From NCBI GenBank assembly GCA_039024315.1, contig JBCCQN010000005.1, positions 55,553 to 119,552 on the forward strand: a DNA stretch of 64,000 nucleotides, written 5' to 3'. The DNA comes from JBCAWW01 sp039024315. Lineage in GTDB: Bacteria > Bacteroidota > Bacteroidia > J057. The notes beneath the pieces are model-generated. The model did no database searches. It saw only the letters and a list, made by a program, of their open reading frames with translations, and was not told the DNA's origin. A program made the translations under genes and the position numbers. Every line of letters begins with the position of its first letter. Positions within the stretch are counted from its first letter, which is position 1. Positions 33,259 to 41,704 of this stretch are shown here, one piece after another.

Positions 33259-34281
33259 TTAGCTCATGAGATACTTAAACTCGTCGAGCGTCTTGAGAGA
33301 AATACCCGTACCACGCACCACTGCTTTGAGCGGATCTTCTGCAACGTGGATCGGTAGCTTAGTCTTTTCAGCTAAGCGAATGTCCAATCCTCTTAGTGAA
33401 GCGCCACCTCCGGTAAGGTGGATCCCTCTTTCGTAGATATCGGCTGAAAGCTCCGGAGGAGTATTCTCCAGTGCTTTGAGGATCGCATCTTCAATCTTGG
33501 TGATAGATTTATTGAGGGCGTGTGCCACTTCACGATAAGAAACCGAGATGGTCTTAGGAATCCCTGTCATTAGGTCCTTACCACGTATCTCTAGATTTTC
33601 TGGTGGATTGTCAAGTTCTGGTAGCGCAGCTCCCACTTCGATCTTAATACGTTCAGCACTACGCTCACCGATGAGCATATTGTGTTGCTTACGCATGTAA
33701 TCGAGGATATCATCGTTGAATTCGTCTCCTGCGATGCGGATACTCTGATCTGTAACGATACCTGAAAGTGCGATTACCGCGATCTCTGTAGTACCCCCTC
33801 CAATGTCAACGATCATATGTCCGGTAGGCTCTTTTACGTTGAGGCCGATTCCGATAGCCGCGGCCATCGGTTCAGCGATCAAATAAACCTCTTTTGCACC
33901 TGCTTGCTCAGCGGAATCTTTTACTGCACGCTTTTCTACTTCCGTAATACCACTTGGAATACAGATTACCATACGATAACTGGTAGAGAAAAAGCGACGC
34001 TTATTGGTGATCATTTTGATCATCCCCCGGATCATATGTTCAGCAACGGTAAAGTCGGCGATTACACCATCTCGTAGTGGTCTAACCGTGCGATAATTAT
34101 CGTGCGTTTTTTCGTGCATTTGTTGGGCTTCGGTACCAATGGCGATAACCTTACCCGTCATCCTATCTACTGCGACAATGGAAGGCTGGTCAACTACCAC
34201 ATCATCATTGTACATGATCAGTGTGTTGGCAGTTCCAAGGTCGATTGCTATATCTGTGGTGAAAAAATCAAATAAACCCAT
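33259..34281 (-). CDS. mreB: Actin-like rod-shape protein MreB
   Basis: A 340-aa bacterial actin that guides lateral wall synthesis. Actin-fold motifs are seen: DLGTANTLIMYND (phosphate 1), MIVDIGGGTTEIAVIALSG (phosphate 2) and IHLTGGGASLRGLD (adenosine). Length is normal. It is the first gene of the shape cluster and begins 60 bases after the purH stop on the same strand. Confidence 0.98.
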   Translation of the reverse strand: MGLFDFFTTDIAIDLGTANTLIMYNDDVVVDQPSIVAVDRMTGKVIAIGTEAQQMHEKTHDNYRTVRPLRDGVIADFTVAEHMIRGMIKMITNKRRFFSTSYRMVICIPSGITEVEKRAVKDSAEQAGAKEVYLIAEPMAAAIGIGLNVKEPTGHMIVDIGGGTTEIAVIALSGIVTDQSIRIAGDEFNDDILDYMRKQHNMLIGERSAERIKIEVGAALPELDNPPENLEIRGKDLMTGIPKTISVSYREVAHALNKSITKIEDAILKALENTPPELSADIYERGIHLTGGGASLRGLDIRLAEKTKLPIHVAEDPLKAVVRGTGISLKTLDEFKYLMS

Positions 34282-34341
34282 TCTTGGTAATATACTATTT
34301 CCGGCCCCTCTCTAGTTACACATTTCGATATGCTCGAAATT

Positions 34342-35865
34342 TTAATGCTTAAAGTGCCTGATGCCAGTGAAAATTAAGCACATATCGTGAGTTTCACAAA
34401 AATTAATCGTTTCCTCGTCACGAATTGATCCACCCGGCTCTACAACTGTGCTAATTCCCTTAGAGTGAGCGAGTTCGACGGAGTCAGCGAAAGGAAAAAA
34501 TGCATCCGAAGCAAGCACTGAATTTTGTAAGTCAAAGCCTTTTTCTTCTGCTTTCAAAATCGCATGTTTCATCGCATCAATTCGAGAAGTTTGCCCCATC
34601 CCACTGCCAATCAATTGACCATTTTTGACGATGGCAATAGCGTTTGATTTAAGGTGTTTACAAACGGTATCTCCGAAGATTATATCCTGCGCTTCCTGAC
34701 TCGTAGGTTGACGAGAAGACTTAATTTCGAAATGAGATTCGTCTATTTTTTTCTGATCCTTATCCTGTACCAAATACCCATTTACTACCGTCTTGACGAT
34801 ATGATTAGGTTGGTGATTGGCTACGCGCTTAAGGAGGATACGCTTCTTCTTTTTCTGGAGGATTTCTAGTGCTTCAGGGGTAAAATCTTTAGCGATAAGG
34901 ACTTCAAAAAAGAGCTTGCTCATATCTTCGGCCACATCTGCTTCGATGGTACCATTACAAGCCAAAATACCGCCAAAAGCTGATACAGGATCTCCTGCCA
35001 AAGCTCTTTGCCATGCTTCCAACATATTAGCTCCTGTGGCGGCGCCACAAGGGTTGGTGTGCTTAATTACCGCAAAGAAAGGCTGATCAGTAAACTCATC
35101 AACCAATTGCAATGCTCCCTCAATGTCTACAAGATTATTGTATGAAAGTGCCTTGCCGTGGATTTGCACCAGTTCATCTTCCAGTTTCCCGTAAAAACGC
35201 GCCTCTTGGTGAGGATTTTCCCCATAGCGAAGCGTCTGAGGATTGCGCATAGAGACTTTCAAGCTATCTGAATCTGGCGCTAGATAAGCATGAATATGCG
35301 TATCGTAGTGAGAAGAAACATCAAAGGCAGCGCCTGCAAAGTAGCGGCGTTGAGCAAGGCTCAAGGCCCCTTCATTTTCCTCAAGCATACTGGCAAGCTC
35401 TGCATAATACTCTGCAGAAGGCACACAGCATACATATTTAAAGTTTTTAGCGGCCGCTCTAATGAGGGCGATACCGCCAATGTCTATCTTTTCAATCACG
35501 TCTGCCTCAGCAGCTCCGCTCGCGACTGTCTCCTCAAAAGGATACAGATCAACTATCACCAAATCAATCTCTGGGATCTCAAATTCGCTTAGTTCTGCTT
35601 GATCACCGGCCTCCTCTCTTCTGGCCAAGATCCCGCCATGTACTTTAGGATGAAGGGTTTTTACACGGCCGCCTAGGATAGAAGGATAACCAGTAAGGTC
35701 AGAGACATCTACGACAGTCGCCCCTAGCGAACGCATATATTCAGCGGTACCACCGGTGGAATAGATAGTTGCCCCATGCTCGATTAAGCGTTCGACAAGG
35801 GCGTCTAAACCATTTTTATGATAAACAGAAATAAGAGCGGATTTGATTTTAATCTTGTCTGCCAT
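34342..35865 (-). CDS. purH: Bifunctional AICAR transformylase/IMP cyclohydrolase
   Basis: A 507-aa enzyme for the last two steps of IMP synthesis. The N-terminal cyclohydrolase domain has ALISVYHKNGLDALV, STGGTAEYM and ILGGRVKTLHPKVHGGIL. The C-terminal transformylase domain has LRYGENPHQEARFY, IKHTNPCGAATG and SDAFFPFADSVELAHSKG. It acts in the cytoplasm with 10-formyl-THF. It follows purN by five bases and forms an operon with it. Confidence 0.98.
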   Translation of the reverse strand: MADKIKIKSALISVYHKNGLDALVERLIEHGATIYSTGGTAEYMRSLGATVVDVSDLTGYPSILGGRVKTLHPKVHGGILARREEAGDQAELSEFEIPEIDLVIVDLYPFEETVASGAAEADVIEKIDIGGIALIRAAAKNFKYVCCVPSAEYYAELASMLEENEGALSLAQRRYFAGAAFDVSSHYDTHIHAYLAPDSDSLKVSMRNPQTLRYGENPHQEARFYGKLEDELVQIHGKALSYNNLVDIEGALQLVDEFTDQPFFAVIKHTNPCGAATGANMLEAWQRALAGDPVSAFGGILACNGTIEADVAEDMSKLFFEVLIAKDFTPEALEILQKKKKRILLKRVANHQPNHIVKTVVNGYLVQDKDQKKIDESHFEIKSSRQPTSQEAQDIIFGDTVCKHLKSNAIAIVKNGQLIGSGMGQTSRIDAMKHAILKAEEKGFDLQNSVLASDAFFPFADSVELAHSKGISTVVEPGGSIRDEETINFCETHDMCLIFTGIRHFKH

Positions 35866-35870
35866 AGGAC

Positions 35871-36470
35871 CTAAGATTCAGAGTTGGCGATTTGTTGACA
35901 ATATTGAGCGACTACTTCAGGGTAGTGTTTATGTTCTAATTTGAGGACTTCATGCTGGAGTTGACCAGCGGACCAATGCGGCGCCACGGCGAGTTTTTTC
36001 TGGAAGACCACCTTGCCTTCGTCATAATGCTCGTTGACCAAGTGGATCGTAATCCCAGAATGAGCGTCTCCAGCATCAATGACCGCATGATGAACATTCA
36101 TCCCGTACATCCCCTTACCACCATGTCTTGGCAATAGAGAAGGATGAATATTGAGAATGCGATCAGCGTACTGCTTTACCATCGCATCAGGGATATGCTT
36201 GAGATATCCAGCTAATACGACGAGATCGATTCCGTGTGCGATCAACAATTGGTTGAGGTAAGCACCGTCTTTATAAGCCTTGGGGGGAAGGTAGATGACA
36301 GGAACTTTGAACTTGGGCCCTTGCGCAAAAACCCCTGATTGAGGGTTATTTGATAGCAGTAAACCTACTTCAATCTCCGAGTTTGCCTGAAAGTACTCCT
36401 GCAATTTCAACGCATTAGAGGCACCTCCAGAAGCCAGAATCGCTATTTTGATAGGTAAAGATGGGTTCAA
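35871..36470 (-). CDS. purN: Phosphoribosylglycinamide formyltransferase
   Basis: A 199-aa enzyme of the GART family transferring formyl from 10-formyl-THF to GAR. Motifs are IAILASGGASNALKL at the N-terminus, VLAGYLKHIPDAMV, and ILNIHPSLLPRHGGKGMYG with the catalytic His. The downstream HSGITIHLVNEHYDEGKVVFQ is also typical. The only plausible start is TTG at 36470; no ATG occurs before the first conserved strand. A promoter-like TACCTTTG lies 18 bases upstream of it. It is followed by purH after five bases. Confidence 0.95.
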   Translation of the reverse strand: MNPSLPIKIAILASGGASNALKLQEYFQANSEIEVGLLLSNNPQSGVFAQGPKFKVPVIYLPPKAYKDGAYLNQLLIAHGIDLVVLAGYLKHIPDAMVKQYADRILNIHPSLLPRHGGKGMYGMNVHHAVIDAGDAHSGITIHLVNEHYDEGKVVFQKKLAVAPHWSAGQLQHEVLKLEHKHYPEVVAQYCQQIANSES

Positions 36471-36487
36471 GCTCCGCCAATTTTCGG

Positions 36488-36517
36488 CAAAGGTACAGAA
36501 CGAATGCTTGCGGTAAA
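36488..36517 (-). promoter_or_regulatory. Promoter of purN-purH
   Basis: On the minus strand TTT, a 19-base spacer and TACCTTTG (complement at 36488-36495) fit the Bacteroidota consensus, except that the -33 element is TTT instead of TTG. It supports the TTG start of purN. Confidence 0.6.
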
Positions 36518-36617
36518 AGCGAGGGCAAAAGAATACTGGAATATGGCCTGATAATAATAGCCAGAGTTTGGGATAAATGGGGAGGATTAGGCTTTTGAGA
36601 GGTCTTTTAGGGGTCTA

Positions 36618-36794
36618 CTGCTGCGCAGAACGCTTATTCGAGTTGTTGAGTTGTTGAGTTGTTGAGTTGTTGAGTTGTTGAGTTGTTGAGTTGTTGAGTT
36701 GTTGAGTTGTTGAGTTAAGGCTGCGAACATTCAACCCTTCAACAATTCAACCCTTCAACAATTCATTAAACGCCACTATCGTTCTGCGCAGCGG
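36618..36794. repeat. Composite repeat: REP-like palindromes around an 8-bp tandem array
   Basis: The left palindrome CTGCTGCGCAGAACGCTT (36618-36635) faces the right palindrome CGTTCTGCGCAGCGG (36780-36794). Between them are about 9.5 copies of AGTTGTTG (36641-36716), then TTCAACCC/TTCAACAA repeats. The same architecture is seen at 26930-27106. Confidence 0.8.
36641..36716. repeat. 8-bp tandem repeat (AGTTGTTG), about 9.5 units
   Basis: Perfect tandem copies without variants. The same unit forms the 19.5-copy array at 63112-63267. Confidence 0.95.
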
Positions 36795-36801
36795 CAAAAA
36801 C

Positions 36802-36835
36802 AAAAAAGGCTGACAGAGAAACTCTATCAGCCTTT
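36802..36835 (-). terminator. Rho-independent terminator of the exbB-tonB operon
   Basis: On the minus strand a GGCTGA...TCAGCC stem with inner AGAG/CTCT pairing is followed by six T residues. It lies about 20 bases past the tonB stop. It is almost identical, with its flanks, to 3592-3626. Confidence 0.85.
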
Positions 36836-36854
36836 GCAAATATTTTGCGATTTC

Positions 36855-37673
36855 CTAGTTCAACAACTTGAAGTTGAAAGGAATGTTAACCCAGAACTTG
36901 ATCGGCTTACCACCCTGAATTGCAGGCGTAAACTGAAGTTTGTTGATGTGCTCTTCTACCGCTTTGGTAAGGATAGGGTGCACCTGGGTAATGATCTTAT
37001 GCTTGTCATAGTTACCGCGCTTGTCCACAAGCACACGTACTACCACATTACCTTCGATACCCGCGTCTCTTGCAATCTGAGGATAACCGATGAGCTTTTG
37101 CACATCTGCCATATTTACTGGCTTAGGTTCTTCCTCTGCGAAGATAAATTCGTTGATATCTGGCTCTTGTTCTACGATAACTTCTGGTACATCACCATCA
37201 CCTTCTTCAAAGTCACCTTCAAAGAATCCGGTTTCATCACCTTCTTTATCTTCAAGACCGATCGCAGGAGCTTCCTTCAGCTCTTCGATCTCAGCAATAG
37301 TTTGATCTTCTTCAGGGTCGATTTCCTCTTCCGGAGTAGGCTCAGGAATCTGGAAAGCTACCGTTTTGATCTGTGGTGGTGGCACCTTCGGTGGAGGTGG
37401 TGGTGGTGGTTTTTCTTCCTCATCTAGAGGTGGTGGAGGCGGAAGGTCCTCCATCGTAATTTTTACGGCTACGGTTTTGACTTCTTCCGCTTCTTCTTGA
37501 GCGAATAGGCCAGAAACCGGTATCCAGGCATAGATCAACACGAGAATACAAACGGCAATCGTACCGATCATGAGGTGCATAGGATACTTCTTCCGAAGGA
37601 AGAAAGCTCCAAAGCGACGCTCACGGTCTTCGAATACCATTTCATCCCAGTCAGCTTTGATTATTTGTGCCAT
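36855..37673 (-). CDS. tonB: TonB-family energy transducer
   Basis: A 272-aa periplasm-spanning protein. A cytoplasmic N-terminus (ERRFGAFFLRKKYP) is followed by one membrane helix (about 33-53) and an extended Pro/Glu-rich stretch (about 75-180, with PPPPP runs) that bridges the periplasm. The C-terminal TonB domain (about 185-272) contains YPQIARDAGIEGNVVVRVLV and LQFTPAIQGGKPIKFWVNIP. It passes energy from the ExbB/ExbD motor to outer-membrane transporters. It is last in the exbB-exbD-exbD-exbD-tonB cluster and ends at a strong terminator. Confidence 0.95.
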   Translation of the reverse strand: MAQIIKADWDEMVFEDRERRFGAFFLRKKYPMHLMIGTIAVCILVLIYAWIPVSGLFAQEEAEEVKTVAVKITMEDLPPPPPLDEEEKPPPPPPPKVPPPQIKTVAFQIPEPTPEEEIDPEEDQTIAEIEELKEAPAIGLEDKEGDETGFFEGDFEEGDGDVPEVIVEQEPDINEFIFAEEEPKPVNMADVQKLIGYPQIARDAGIEGNVVVRVLVDKRGNYDKHKIITQVHPILTKAVEEHINKLQFTPAIQGGKPIKFWVNIPFNFKLLN

Positions 37674-37722
37674 GAGAACGGTATAATTTTCTACTTGAAT
37701 CTAAGTTATAAATAATTGCTGA

Positions 37723-38286
37723 TTATTTAACAGCGATTTGCGGCATTAATAACACGCTATCTGCCAGAGTCAAATCAGCGAAGACATACTTGGGCGCCCG
37801 TACGATTTCCAATTCATCCATCAGATCAATTAGGTTTCCGTAGCGACTTTTGGTATTTGCTTTTACAACAAAAATGGGATCCCAACAGGGAGCATCTTTG
37901 TTGACCAAATCACATCGATTTGGATAGCGATTGAGATGCTGTTGTAAAACTTTTCTCAAACCATTGGCCGCATAAGTTGTGTTTTCAAGGCTTGCCTCTT
38001 CGGGCGCTCCATGGTAGTAGTACAACTTATCGTTTTCGTCCATGATTAAGGTCAGAATCTTTTCTTGATCAATCTGCTTGTTACAATCTGGTCCTTCGCA
38101 AAGCGGAGGCAAAACAGCTTCCATTGCTTTTTGAGTGTTGATTGTAGCAGTAAGCACAAAGAAAGTGAGCAATAAAAAGGCTACATCTACCATTGCAGTC
38201 ATATCGATGCGAGTAGAGCGCTTTTTGCGGCTGTGGGGACTAGCCCTTTTGCCGTTTTTGTCTGATGAAGTGTTGACTTCGGCCAT
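37723..38286 (-). CDS. exbD: ExbD/TolR-family motor protein (third in cluster)
   Basis: A 187-aa ExbD-like protein with the signature RIDMTAMVDVAFLLLTFFVL containing the proton-carrying Asp in the membrane helix. The periplasmic part is longer than in classical ExbD (about 140 aa) and carries two Cys pairs (LCEGPDCN and RCDLVNKDAPCWDP). It is very similar in layout to the preceding ExbD gene (38393), including the PCWDPIFV motif, so the two look like a local duplication. Confidence 0.93.
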   Translation of the reverse strand: MAEVNTSSDKNGKRASPHSRKKRSTRIDMTAMVDVAFLLLTFFVLTATINTQKAMEAVLPPLCEGPDCNKQIDQEKILTLIMDENDKLYYYHGAPEEASLENTTYAANGLRKVLQQHLNRYPNRCDLVNKDAPCWDPIFVVKANTKSRYGNLIDLMDELEIVRAPKYVFADLTLADSVLLMPQIAVK

Positions 38287-38392
38287 AAGTAAGTGGTGTT
38301 TTACTTATAGATAGTGGCGAGGTCTAAATTCCACATCAGCAGCTCAAAAAATTCTGCTTTTTCAGTATGTCAAAAGAACGAGGATAATTGTC

Positions 38393-38986
38393 TTACTCTT
38401 CGGCGGAGTATTCGTACTCGCCGCGAATAATCAAACTATCTGAATCTGAGTACTTGTCGATGGTATACTTAGGAGCATTTACAATAGAAAGCTCATCAAG
38501 TAGATCGATCATGTTTTTGAAACGAGACTTATTTTTGGGTTTGAACACAAAAATTGGGTCCCAACATGGCTCGCGGTTATCCACTTCTTTACAAAGAGGC
38601 ACACCGCTAGTTTGCATCTTATTGACGTGGTCAAATAGCACCTTGCGTAGTCCTTCGTCAGAGTAATCTGTAGAATCAACTTCTGCATCGGTGATACCCA
38701 CCCAATAGTATACTTTATCATCTTCGCCGAGTACGATCGTCATGATCTTATCCTCGACAATCTTCTTACGCAATTCGTCTTCTTGCTCTTCTTCAACTTT
38801 TGGAGGGAGAATCATCTCCATAGAGGCATCATTTGCCATCGTCGCCGTAAGCACGAAGAAAGTCAGCAGTAGGAAAGCTACGTCAACCATAGCGGTCATG
38901 TCGACTTTGGTTGACTTCTTTTTCGTTTTGGGGCCGCCTTTGCCTTTTTTGCCGCCGCCCCCTTGCGAGGTATCTACATCAGCCAT
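38393..38986 (-). CDS. exbD: ExbD/TolR-family motor protein (second in cluster)
   Basis: A 197-aa ExbD-like protein: a Gly/Lys-rich N-terminus, the helix KVDMTAMVDVAFLLLTFFVL with the conserved Asp, and a long periplasmic domain with PCWDPIFVFKPKNKSRFKN and MIDLLDELSIVNAPKY. It is closest to the next gene (37723-38286). It is expected to form the proton-driven motor with ExbB. Confidence 0.94.
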   Translation of the reverse strand: MADVDTSQGGGGKKGKGGPKTKKKSTKVDMTAMVDVAFLLLTFFVLTATMANDASMEMILPPKVEEEQEDELRKKIVEDKIMTIVLGEDDKVYYWVGITDAEVDSTDYSDEGLRKVLFDHVNKMQTSGVPLCKEVDNREPCWDPIFVFKPKNKSRFKNMIDLLDELSIVNAPKYTIDKYSDSDSLIIRGEYEYSAEE

Positions 38987-39094
38987 TGGTTAAACTTTTG
39001 CCAGGATTGACCGCGCTAACAGTCATTTTTTCATGTCGTTTTCACGATCCTGATTTGTGAAACTTGAGAAGGCTTAGTCATGAAGAGAAGAGAT

Positions 39095-39721
39095 CTACTC
39101 TTCTTCCTCTTCATCACCTTCTTCTAATGAAGTAATCAGACTAAATGAATTGATTTTCCACTCTTGGAGAGAGTTCATCACATCGCTAATCTTCTCGTAT
39201 TGAGCGTCAACATCACCTTTAATGGCGATACGCATCTCACGATCAGATAAGCGTCCCCAGCGGATCCACTCTTTCAGATCGTTACGTCCGGTAACGGAGT
39301 CTGTCTTAGCGGTCATGCCTGGGTGATCCATGGCTTTCAATTCTTCATCTGGCAAATTAAGCCAGGCTTCCATCTGATTGATAGGCACCCCAAAATCTTC
39401 AAGGGTACTAAAATATTGCGCTCCTACTTCAGAAACAGCCAATTGCTCATCAGAGATTGCTTTTTCTAGTGTAGCGACGCGGGTGCTGATATCAGAGAAG
39501 CCAACAAAGACCTTGCCTTCGGGATCAACTGAGATAGTCATCAGCTTTTCAACGGGAACGTCGATCTGAGAGCGAGAGGAAGGCATATCTACTTCTACCT
39601 TTTGCTCTTGACGGAAACTAGTAGTTGTCAAGATAAAGAAGGTCAGAAGCAGGAAAGCCACATCCACCATCGCAGTCATATCAACTGTAGGGGCTCCACG
39701 TTTTGGTTTATGCGCTGCCAT
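39095..39721 (-). CDS. exbD: ExbD/TolR-family motor protein (first in cluster)
   Basis: A 208-aa ExbD-like protein with TVDMTAMVDVAFLLLTFFIL (Asp in the helix) and a periplasmic domain ending in an acidic tail (EEGDEEEEE). It lacks the Cys pairs of the other two ExbD paralogues and has the conserved RMAIKGDVDAQYEK-like segment (here MRIAIKGDVDAQYEK). It starts 62 bases after exbB. Confidence 0.94.
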   Translation of the reverse strand: MAAHKPKRGAPTVDMTAMVDVAFLLLTFFILTTTSFRQEQKVEVDMPSSRSQIDVPVEKLMTISVDPEGKVFVGFSDISTRVATLEKAISDEQLAVSEVGAQYFSTLEDFGVPINQMEAWLNLPDEELKAMDHPGMTAKTDSVTGRNDLKEWIRWGRLSDREMRIAIKGDVDAQYEKISDVMNSLQEWKINSFSLITSLEEGDEEEEE

Positions 39722-39783
39722 AAACGATTGGGTTTATGGGAAAGCGGACTGCTGAATAATGAGCAGTGCGCTTTCCAATGAAA

Positions 39784-40695
39784 TTAGTTATTAACGTCGA
39801 AGGTCTGAACGATGCTATAACCAGCTTCGTCCATAGAGTAGGTCATACCATCAATCTTGGTAGTGAAGAAGTTGTAAGCCAAGATAGCTACACCAGAGTT
39901 ACCAATACCGATAGCCGTGTTAATCAAGGCCTCAGAGATACCTACAGAAAGTTCAGCTGCATTTGGAGCACCACCTTCACCAAGAGCGGAGAAGGCACGG
40001 ATCATACCGAGTACCGTTCCAAATAGACCAATCAATACCCCAAGAGAAGCACAAGTCGCGAGGATAGGTAGGTTGCGCTCCAACATAGGTAATTCTAGCA
40101 TAGTAGCTTCTTCCAATTCCGCTTGGATAGCCGCTTTTTTCTGCTCTTTCTCCATGTCGTGAGCTGCTTCCATCTCCTTATATTTACGGAGACCAGCTTT
40201 GATCACGTTTCCTACAGAGCCACGCTGCTTATCGCAAAGCTGCGCTGCTTCGTCCACATTACCGCGGGCTAGAGAGCGACGCACTTTCTTAACGAAAACG
40301 TCAGCGTTGCCTTTACCACCGGCGCGAGTAATGGTGATAAATCTCTCAATAGAGAAGATGACAATTACCATTAAAACGGTAAGACCAACAGGGATTACAA
40401 AACCACCTTTGTAGATAAGACCGAAGAGGTCATCTTTTGCGGGCTCATTGTCAGTCCAGTGTGGCGGTTCTTCACCGACCTCACCACCATCGACCCAAGC
40501 CTGGTAAGTTTCGTATGCTTCTTGTCCTCCTTTGAAGTGAGAAGGATCCCCAAAAAACTTATAAAAAACAACGTGAGCGACGATCGCGGCAACTACAATT
40601 GCTAGTAGTGGGAAGATCGCTCGAAATGGACTCGCCGGCTTAATCTGAGCCTCTTGCGAGAAGTTTGACGTTGAAGGTTTGTTCGAATCAGCCAT
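39784..40695 (-). CDS. exbB: MotA/TolQ/ExbB-family proton channel
   Basis: A 303-aa membrane protein, the stator of the TonB-energising motor. It has three membrane segments (IFPLLAIVVAAIVAHVVFYK, VIPVGLTVLMVIVIFSIERF and a C-terminal pair) and the family-typical LPILATCASLGVLIGLFGTVLGMI and ISEALINTAIGIGNSGVAI, here quoted as separate pieces. A cytoplasmic Lys/Glu/Ala-rich loop lies between. It heads the exbB-exbD x3-tonB cluster and has a good promoter upstream. Confidence 0.95.
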   Translation of the reverse strand: MADSNKPSTSNFSQEAQIKPASPFRAIFPLLAIVVAAIVAHVVFYKFFGDPSHFKGGQEAYETYQAWVDGGEVGEEPPHWTDNEPAKDDLFGLIYKGGFVIPVGLTVLMVIVIFSIERFITITRAGGKGNADVFVKKVRRSLARGNVDEAAQLCDKQRGSVGNVIKAGLRKYKEMEAAHDMEKEQKKAAIQAELEEATMLELPMLERNLPILATCASLGVLIGLFGTVLGMIRAFSALGEGGAPNAAELSVGISEALINTAIGIGNSGVAILAYNFFTTKIDGMTYSMDEAGYSIVQTFDVNN

Positions 40696-40996
40696 GTCTT
40701 ATAGCCTTTTTAATTTGATGTACAGTGAAAATCGAATGGACCAAAAATATGTATTTGAATTGTAAACACAAAGAATTCAATCTAAAATCGAGGCCTTACT
40801 AAAAATTTCCAAAAATGCAACTATCCTAATCTTCATGGCTTGCACACTTTCGCAAATCTCTCCGAAAACGTTAAGTAAGACTCAATCCCTTTTTGTCCCA
40901 AAAATCATGCATTACCTTCACTTTGTGACTATCAGACAATCGTGTCGCTGATATTCCACAAATGAGGACAATTTTTCTCTTATTTTTTTACTCAGA
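40696..40996. other. Gene-free stretch of 301 bases
   Basis: AT-rich. It contains the exbB promoter (40742-40771) near one end. I see no gene, repeat family member or convincing terminator for lipB in the rest. Confidence 0.6.
40742..40771 (-). promoter_or_regulatory. Promoter of the exbB-exbD-tonB operon
   Basis: On the minus strand TTG (complement 40769-40771), a 19-base spacer and TATTTTTG (complement 40742-40749) match the Bacteroidota consensus. It predicts a leader of about 40 bases. Confidence 0.75.
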
Positions 40997-41704
40997 TTAA
41001 TAAACTAGGCCAAAAACATCTGCAAAATGGCCTCTCAGGCTGGTTTTAACCTCCTCTATCTCTATCGATTTTCCTAGTTCGGCCGCGAGAGAGGTAACTC
41101 CTTTGTCCGCAATACCGCAGGGCACGATATAGGAAAAATACTGCAGATCAGTATTAACATTGAGGGCAAATCCATGCATCGTAACCCAACGGCTACAACG
41201 CACTCCCATCGCACAAATTTTCCGCGCATTCTCCTTTCCTACATCCAACCAGACCCCAGTTTCCCCCTGACTACGCATCCCTTCGAGGCCATAATCTGCC
41301 AATAATCGGATCATTACCTCTTCCATACTTCGCAAATACCACCCAATATCAGTACGAAATTTTTCTAAATCGAAGATCGGATAACCCGTAATTTGACCCG
41401 GTCCATGATAGGTGATATCGCCTCCGCGGTTGATTTTGTAGTAGGAGATCCCTAGTCGGGAACGCTCCCCCTCATCTACAAGTAAGTGCTCTTCTTTGCC
41501 GCTTTTGCCTAGGGTGTAAACGTGTGGATGCTCGCATAAGAGCAGATGATGCTGGGTAGGGAGGCTAAGAGGGTCCGCCTTACGACCGGCCTCCAGCTTT
41601 ATTTCCACATTGGCTCTCAATAGCCGCTCCTGCAGGTCCCAGGCCTCTTGATAATCAATCGGGGAAAGGTCCTGATAAAGTACCTTTTCCATTTTAGTTG
41701 ACAT
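40997..41704 (-). CDS. lipB: Octanoyltransferase (lipoate biosynthesis)
   Basis: A 235-aa enzyme transferring octanoyl from acyl carrier protein to lipoyl domains. The BPL/LplA-like fold shows INRGGDITYHGPGQITGYP, the catalytic Lys162 in RKICAMGVR, HGFALNVNTDLQYF and the catalytic Cys196 in IVPCGIADKG. The ATG at 41704 overlaps the NifU-like gene by 11 bases; a second in-frame ATG at 41692 would leave one base and is equally likely. The partner gene makes Fe-S scaffold, and lipoyl synthase is an Fe-S enzyme, so the pairing is sensible. Confidence 0.97.
   Translation of the reverse strand: MSTKMEKVLYQDLSPIDYQEAWDLQERLLRANVEIKLEAGRKADPLSLPTQHHLLLCEHPHVYTLGKSGKEEHLLVDEGERSRLGISYYKINRGGDITYHGPGQITGYPIFDLEKFRTDIGWYLRSMEEVMIRLLADYGLEGMRSQGETGVWLDVGKENARKICAMGVRCSRWVTMHGFALNVNTDLQYFSYIVPCGIADKGVTSLAAELGKSIEIEEVKTSLRGHFADVFGLVY

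Larger units (their letters stand above)
36471..36854. other. Gene-free stretch of 384 bases: promoter, composite repeat and terminator
   Basis: From the purN side it contains the purN promoter (36488-36517), about 100 bases without recognisable content, the composite repeat 36618-36794 with its 8-bp tandem array, and the tonB terminator 36802-36835. Confidence 0.7.

Noticed and set aside
34323..34340. Terminator between purH and mreB
   Set aside because: The TTTCGA/TCGAAA stem is short and has no T tract on the minus strand.
36641..36716. Possible CRISPR array
   Set aside because: Units are 8 bp and uninterrupted, without spacers; no cas genes are in the window.
36834..37427. 197-codon plus-strand ORF
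   Set aside because: It lies antisense within tonB and reflects the biased Pro/Glu codons of that gene; the product is Phe/Trp-rich and unlike any protein.
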